This document shows positions 3,655 through 6,304 of a DNA stretch of 6,304 nucleotides, one piece after another. Within the stretch, counting starts at the first letter, position 1, and each line of letters begins with the position of its first letter. Source of the DNA: Oscillospiraceae bacterium (GTDB lineage Bacteria; Bacillota; Clostridia; Oscillospirales; Oscillospiraceae); assembly GCA_031266955.1 (NCBI GenBank), contig JAISAA010000012.1, positions 1 through 6,304 of the forward strand, in the 5' to 3' direction. Under the pieces are notes generated by a model. That model saw nothing but the letters and a program-made list of their open reading frames with translations, had not been told where the DNA came from and searched no databases. The translations under genes were made by a program, and so were the position numbers.

Positions 3655-5927
3655 GGCGCGCCACCCGAGCTGTCGCTGTTCGCGGTACGCGACGAGGTTC
3701 TATCCGGCTCCGTTTCAGGCGCGGCCCCGAGAACAAGGCGCGCGCGCAGGCCGGAATACCGCCGGTGGCGCCTGTCGTTCGCCGTCATCGCGCTTAGCAG
3801 CTCCGGGCTGCCGACGATTATCAAAAGCTCGCGCGCGCGCGTTATCGCCGTGTACAGCACGGCGCGCGTCGCGAGGCGCGGGGAGCCGGGCGGCAGCGCC
3901 AAAATAACGGCGCGGTACTCACTGCCCTGCGATTTGTGGACGGTCATGGCGTAGGCGGGCTCGAGGTCCACAAGCTGCTCGAACATATATTCGACGGCTT
4001 TGTCGTCAAACTCGACCGTAAGAGTCTCGGCGGATAAGTCGATTTTCGATATGACGCCGAGGTCGCCGTTGTACACCCCGCTGCCGGAAGCGCCGGAGGC
4101 GTCCGTCCACATTATATCATAATCGTTGCGTATCTGCATCACCCGGTCTCCCTCGCGGAATACGAAGCTACCGAACGGCTTTTCGCGGCGTCCCGAGGGC
4201 GGGTTGAGCTCCTGCTGTAAACGCGCGTTGAGCGCCGCGGTGCCGGCCTCTCCGCGGCGGGACGGAGTGAGCGCCTGTATCTGCGGCGCGGGTATACCCA
4301 TATTTCCGGGCAGGCGCTTTGACATAAGCTCCGCCACCGTGTCTGATATCGCGGCGGGCGTCGAGCGCTTCAAGAAAAACATATCTGAGTTTTTTTCCGA
4401 AAGGTCCGGCAGCTCTCCGCCGTTTACGGAGTGAGCCGCGCGTATAATTGCCGACTGCCGCGCCTGACGGAAAATCTCCGTGAGCCGCACGACGGGCACG
4501 ACCCCGCTTTTGATTATATCGGACAGTACATTGCCGGGCCCGACGGCGGGCAGTTGATCCATATCGCCGACGAGTATGAGGCGGCAACCGGGCTTCATAG
4601 CTTCAAGCAGCGCGCGCGTCAGCGGCAGATCGAGCATAGACGCCTCGTCAACTATGACGGCGTCGGCGCGCAGCGGATTGGCAAGGCCGTGCTCAAAGGT
4701 CAGCCCGCCGCGGTCGTCCATACGCGCGCCGAGCGCGCGGTGAACGGTCATAGCCCCGCCGCGCCCCGCGAGCTCGCCCATGCGCTTGGCCGCGCGCCCC
4801 GTCGGCGCGCACAGCAATGTTTTCAGCTCTAATCTGTCGAAAAGCTCAAGTATCCCGCGCACGGAGGTCGTTTTGCCGGTGCCGGGCCCGCCCGTCAGCG
4901 CCACAACGCGCCCGAGCGCGGCTGAGCGGACGGCGGCGAGCTGACCTTCGGCATATGACACGCCGAGCGCGTTTTCTATCTCGGCTACGAGTGCGTCGGC
5001 GTCTATCCCGCCCGGTTTATCCCCCTCGTCCGAGAGAGAGAGCAGACGCGCGGCGACGTATTCCTCCGCGTCGCGCATTTCGCGCAGATAGCACGCGTCG
5101 AGGCCTGAAATTTCCTCGCGGACTATCTCGCCGTCGTCGTGCAGCATATCGAGCGCCTCGCGAAGCCCTTCCTCCCCCGTCGATATGAGCTGATTCGTCG
5201 CGGCGACGAGCTTGTCCGTCGGGATAAAAACGTGCCCGTTGTTGAGATTGTGGCGCAGCTCGAAAACGAGCGCCGCCTCAAGGCGCTCAGGGCAGTCGGA
5301 CTCGAAGCCGAGCGAGAGCGCCATACGGTCGGCCTCGTGAAATTCCGCGCCGAACGCGGAATCCGTCATCGAGTAAGGGTTTTCGGACAGGTATTCCATC
5401 GCCTCGTCGCCGAGCGCGCCGTAAAGACGCATGGCGACAAGCGCCGATATCCCGTAGCCGCCGAGCGAGTCGATAAGCCGGCGCACGCCCGCCTTGCGGC
5501 GGAAATCCTGCGAAAGCTCCCGCGCCGAGGCGCGCGTTATCCCGCGCACCTCGGCGAGCCTTTCCGGAGAGGATTCGAGGATGTCGAGAGAATTTTCCCC
5601 GAATTTTTCTACGATCTCGCGCGCCCTGCCGGGGCCGATGCCCCGTATCACGCCGGAGGCGAGATAGCGGAATATCGCCTCCGGCCCCTCGGGCGCCGAG
5701 TGTGTGAAGCTGTCGGCGCGGAACTGCTGCCCGTAGGAATGGTGCGCCGTCCATTCGCCCTCGAGCTCAATGGTCTCGCCCGGGAACACGTCCGGCAGGC
5801 AGCCCACGGCGGTAAACGCCTCCGTTGCGGGCGGCGCGTCGAGCTTTATAACGCTGTAGCCGTTTTCCTGATTGCGGAATACGACGGAGGCCACGACCCC
5901 GCGCAGCTTTATCTTTTCGCTGTCCAG
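3651..5927 (-). CDS. recD2: RecD2-type ATP-dependent 5'-3' DNA helicase
   Basis: A superfamily 1B helicase of the RecD2 (YrrC) type, the RecBCD-independent form found in Firmicutes. Numbered from GTG 5894: an N-terminal OB-like segment with VVFRNQENGYSVIKL, helix-hairpin-helix repeats (81-130), Walker A GGPGTGKTT (335-343), Walker B VIVDEASM (413-420), motif III LVGDMDQLPAVGPG (441-454), LTEIFRQA (471-478), and C-terminal motifs V and VI, AMTVHKSQGSEY (649-660) and YTAITRARELLIIVG (681-695). All catalytic motifs look intact. GTG 5894 would begin inside the conserved first strand. The frame continues upstream through LDSEKIKLRGV to a CTG at 5927, preceded by GGGGAG at suitable spacing, and family members normally have such residues, so I take CTG 5927 (758 residues); GTG 5894 gives 747. 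With the CTG start it overlaps the upstream gene by 19 bp. Likely role: repair and replication-fork processing. Confidence 0.9.
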   Translation of the reverse strand: MDSEKIKLRGVVASVVFRNQENGYSVIKLDAPPATEAFTAVGCLPDVFPGETIELEGEWTAHHSYGQQFRADSFTHSAPEGPEAIFRYLASGVIRGIGPGRAREIVEKFGENSLDILESSPERLAEVRGITRASARELSQDFRRKAGVRRLIDSLGGYGISALVAMRLYGALGDEAMEYLSENPYSMTDSAFGAEFHEADRMALSLGFESDCPERLEAALVFELRHNLNNGHVFIPTDKLVAATNQLISTGEEGLREALDMLHDDGEIVREEISGLDACYLREMRDAEEYVAARLLSLSDEGDKPGGIDADALVAEIENALGVSYAEGQLAAVRSAALGRVVALTGGPGTGKTTSVRGILELFDRLELKTLLCAPTGRAAKRMGELAGRGGAMTVHRALGARMDDRGGLTFEHGLANPLRADAVIVDEASMLDLPLTRALLEAMKPGCRLILVGDMDQLPAVGPGNVLSDIIKSGVVPVVRLTEIFRQARQSAIIRAAHSVNGGELPDLSEKNSDMFFLKRSTPAAISDTVAELMSKRLPGNMGIPAPQIQALTPSRRGEAGTAALNARLQQELNPPSGRREKPFGSFVFREGDRVMQIRNDYDIMWTDASGASGSGVYNGDLGVISKIDLSAETLTVEFDDKAVEYMFEQLVDLEPAYAMTVHKSQGSEYRAVILALPPGSPRLATRAVLYTAITRARELLIIVGSPELLSAMTANDRRHRRYSGLRARLVLGAAPETEPDRTSSRTANSDSSGGAP

Positions 5928-6277
5928 TATGTATCACTCCCCATTACGGTGACGTCCGCGTTGTCGGCCTCGAGCAGGCGCGCTATGCGCGCGCCGTCGC
6001 CTGTGAGCCCGCGGTCCTCAATGATTATCCCGCCCTCAAGCCCCGCCGTCTCGCAGAGCCACAGCAGGCTGCCGACTGAGCGCTCTAACCCGTCGCCGTC
6101 GCCGGAGACGGTGAGCACCGTTTTAAGCTCCGCTCCGCGCGGCAGGCTGACGGGCGTGAACAGCGTCCGGCGGAGCTTTATCCAAAACGCCGCCGCCGCC
6201 AAAAGCAGGGCGGAGGCCGCCAAAAGCGGCGCGGCGGACGTAAGGCTCTTGAGAATCATTTCAATAAACGCGCTCAT
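5909..6277 (-). CDS. Small membrane-anchored protein of unknown function
   Basis: A 122-residue protein. The start chosen is ATG 6277-6275, preceded by GGGGG (6290-6286) with an 8-nt spacer; an in-frame ATG at 6292 would add five residues but has no ribosome-binding site in the 12 bases left in the window. Residues about 14-33 are a strongly hydrophobic Ala/Leu segment (PLLAASALLLAAAAFWI) followed by KLRR, which predicts a single membrane helix with the rest in the cytoplasm. The remainder is soluble, with AELKTVLTVSGDGDGLERSV, LLWLCETAGLEGGIIIEDRG and a short C-terminal strand DVTVMG, an alternating strand/helix pattern that recalls a truncated Rossmann-like or glycosyltransferase-A-like start, though no catalytic motif is visible. 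I do not recognise a named family. Its end overlaps the recD2 start, so it is probably the upstream gene of the recD2-comF cluster. Confidence 0.7.
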   Translation of the reverse strand: MSAFIEMILKSLTSAAPLLAASALLLAAAAFWIKLRRTLFTPVSLPRGAELKTVLTVSGDGDGLERSVGSLLWLCETAGLEGGIIIEDRGLTGDGARIARLLEADNADVTVMGSDTYWTAKR

Positions 6278-6304
6278 TTTATGTACCCCCATTTTAAGTT
6301 ATCG

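Noticed and set aside
3001..3954. 317-codon open frame on the plus strand opposite comF and the end of recD2
   Set aside because: Arg/Ala-rich translation without domains, no good ribosome-binding site, and lying opposite two well-recognised genes; it is an antisense shadow produced by high GC.

Overview
The window looks like a chromosomal segment of a GC-rich, probably uncultured anaerobic Firmicute (class Clostridia, Oscillospirales-like). This is an inference from the gene families: tandem copper-amine-oxidase-type 'stalk' domain surface proteins, a RecD2-type helicase overlapping a ComF-family gene, and a COG2865 regulator ending in a winged helix. No rRNA or other marker gene is present to confirm it.

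Left part (1-1101, minus strand): two adjacent genes for exported stalk-domain proteins. The first (397-1101) has a signal anchor, one stalk domain and a C-terminal NPCBM-like carbohydrate-binding domain. The second starts 11 bp later and runs off the window at base 1. They look like one operon with a leader of about 190 nt, read from a minus-strand promoter near 1299-1328. The NPCBM-coding half is far AT-richer than the stalk half, so the gene looks mosaic.

Middle (1102-1786, no protein gene): back-to-back divergent sigma-A-like promoters, a possible structured non-coding RNA on the plus strand (about 1376-1483), two strong palindromes (1539-1569 and 1612-1644), and a good plus-strand promoter (1696-1724) for the next gene. 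Its -35 box lies inside a 17-bp exact repeat of sequence found inside that gene.

Centre (1787-2992, plus strand): a COG2865-type regulator with a GHKL-like ATPase fold and a C-terminal winged helix. Its usual N-terminal AlbA_2 (Schlafen-type) domain is missing. In its place are about 29 residues resembling the start of CopG/BrnA-type ribbon-helix-helix antitoxins. This apparent chimera, in lower-GC DNA with its own promoter, is the most unusual object in the window.

Right part (3004-6277, minus strand): a tight, translationally coupled cluster. In transcription order it is a small membrane-anchored protein of unknown function, the RecD2 helicase, and a ComF-family phosphoribosyltransferase-like protein. 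The last two suggest DNA repair or DNA uptake. The regulator gene converges on comF with an 11-bp gap, as if an accessory segment had been placed between a housekeeping cluster and the surface-protein operon.
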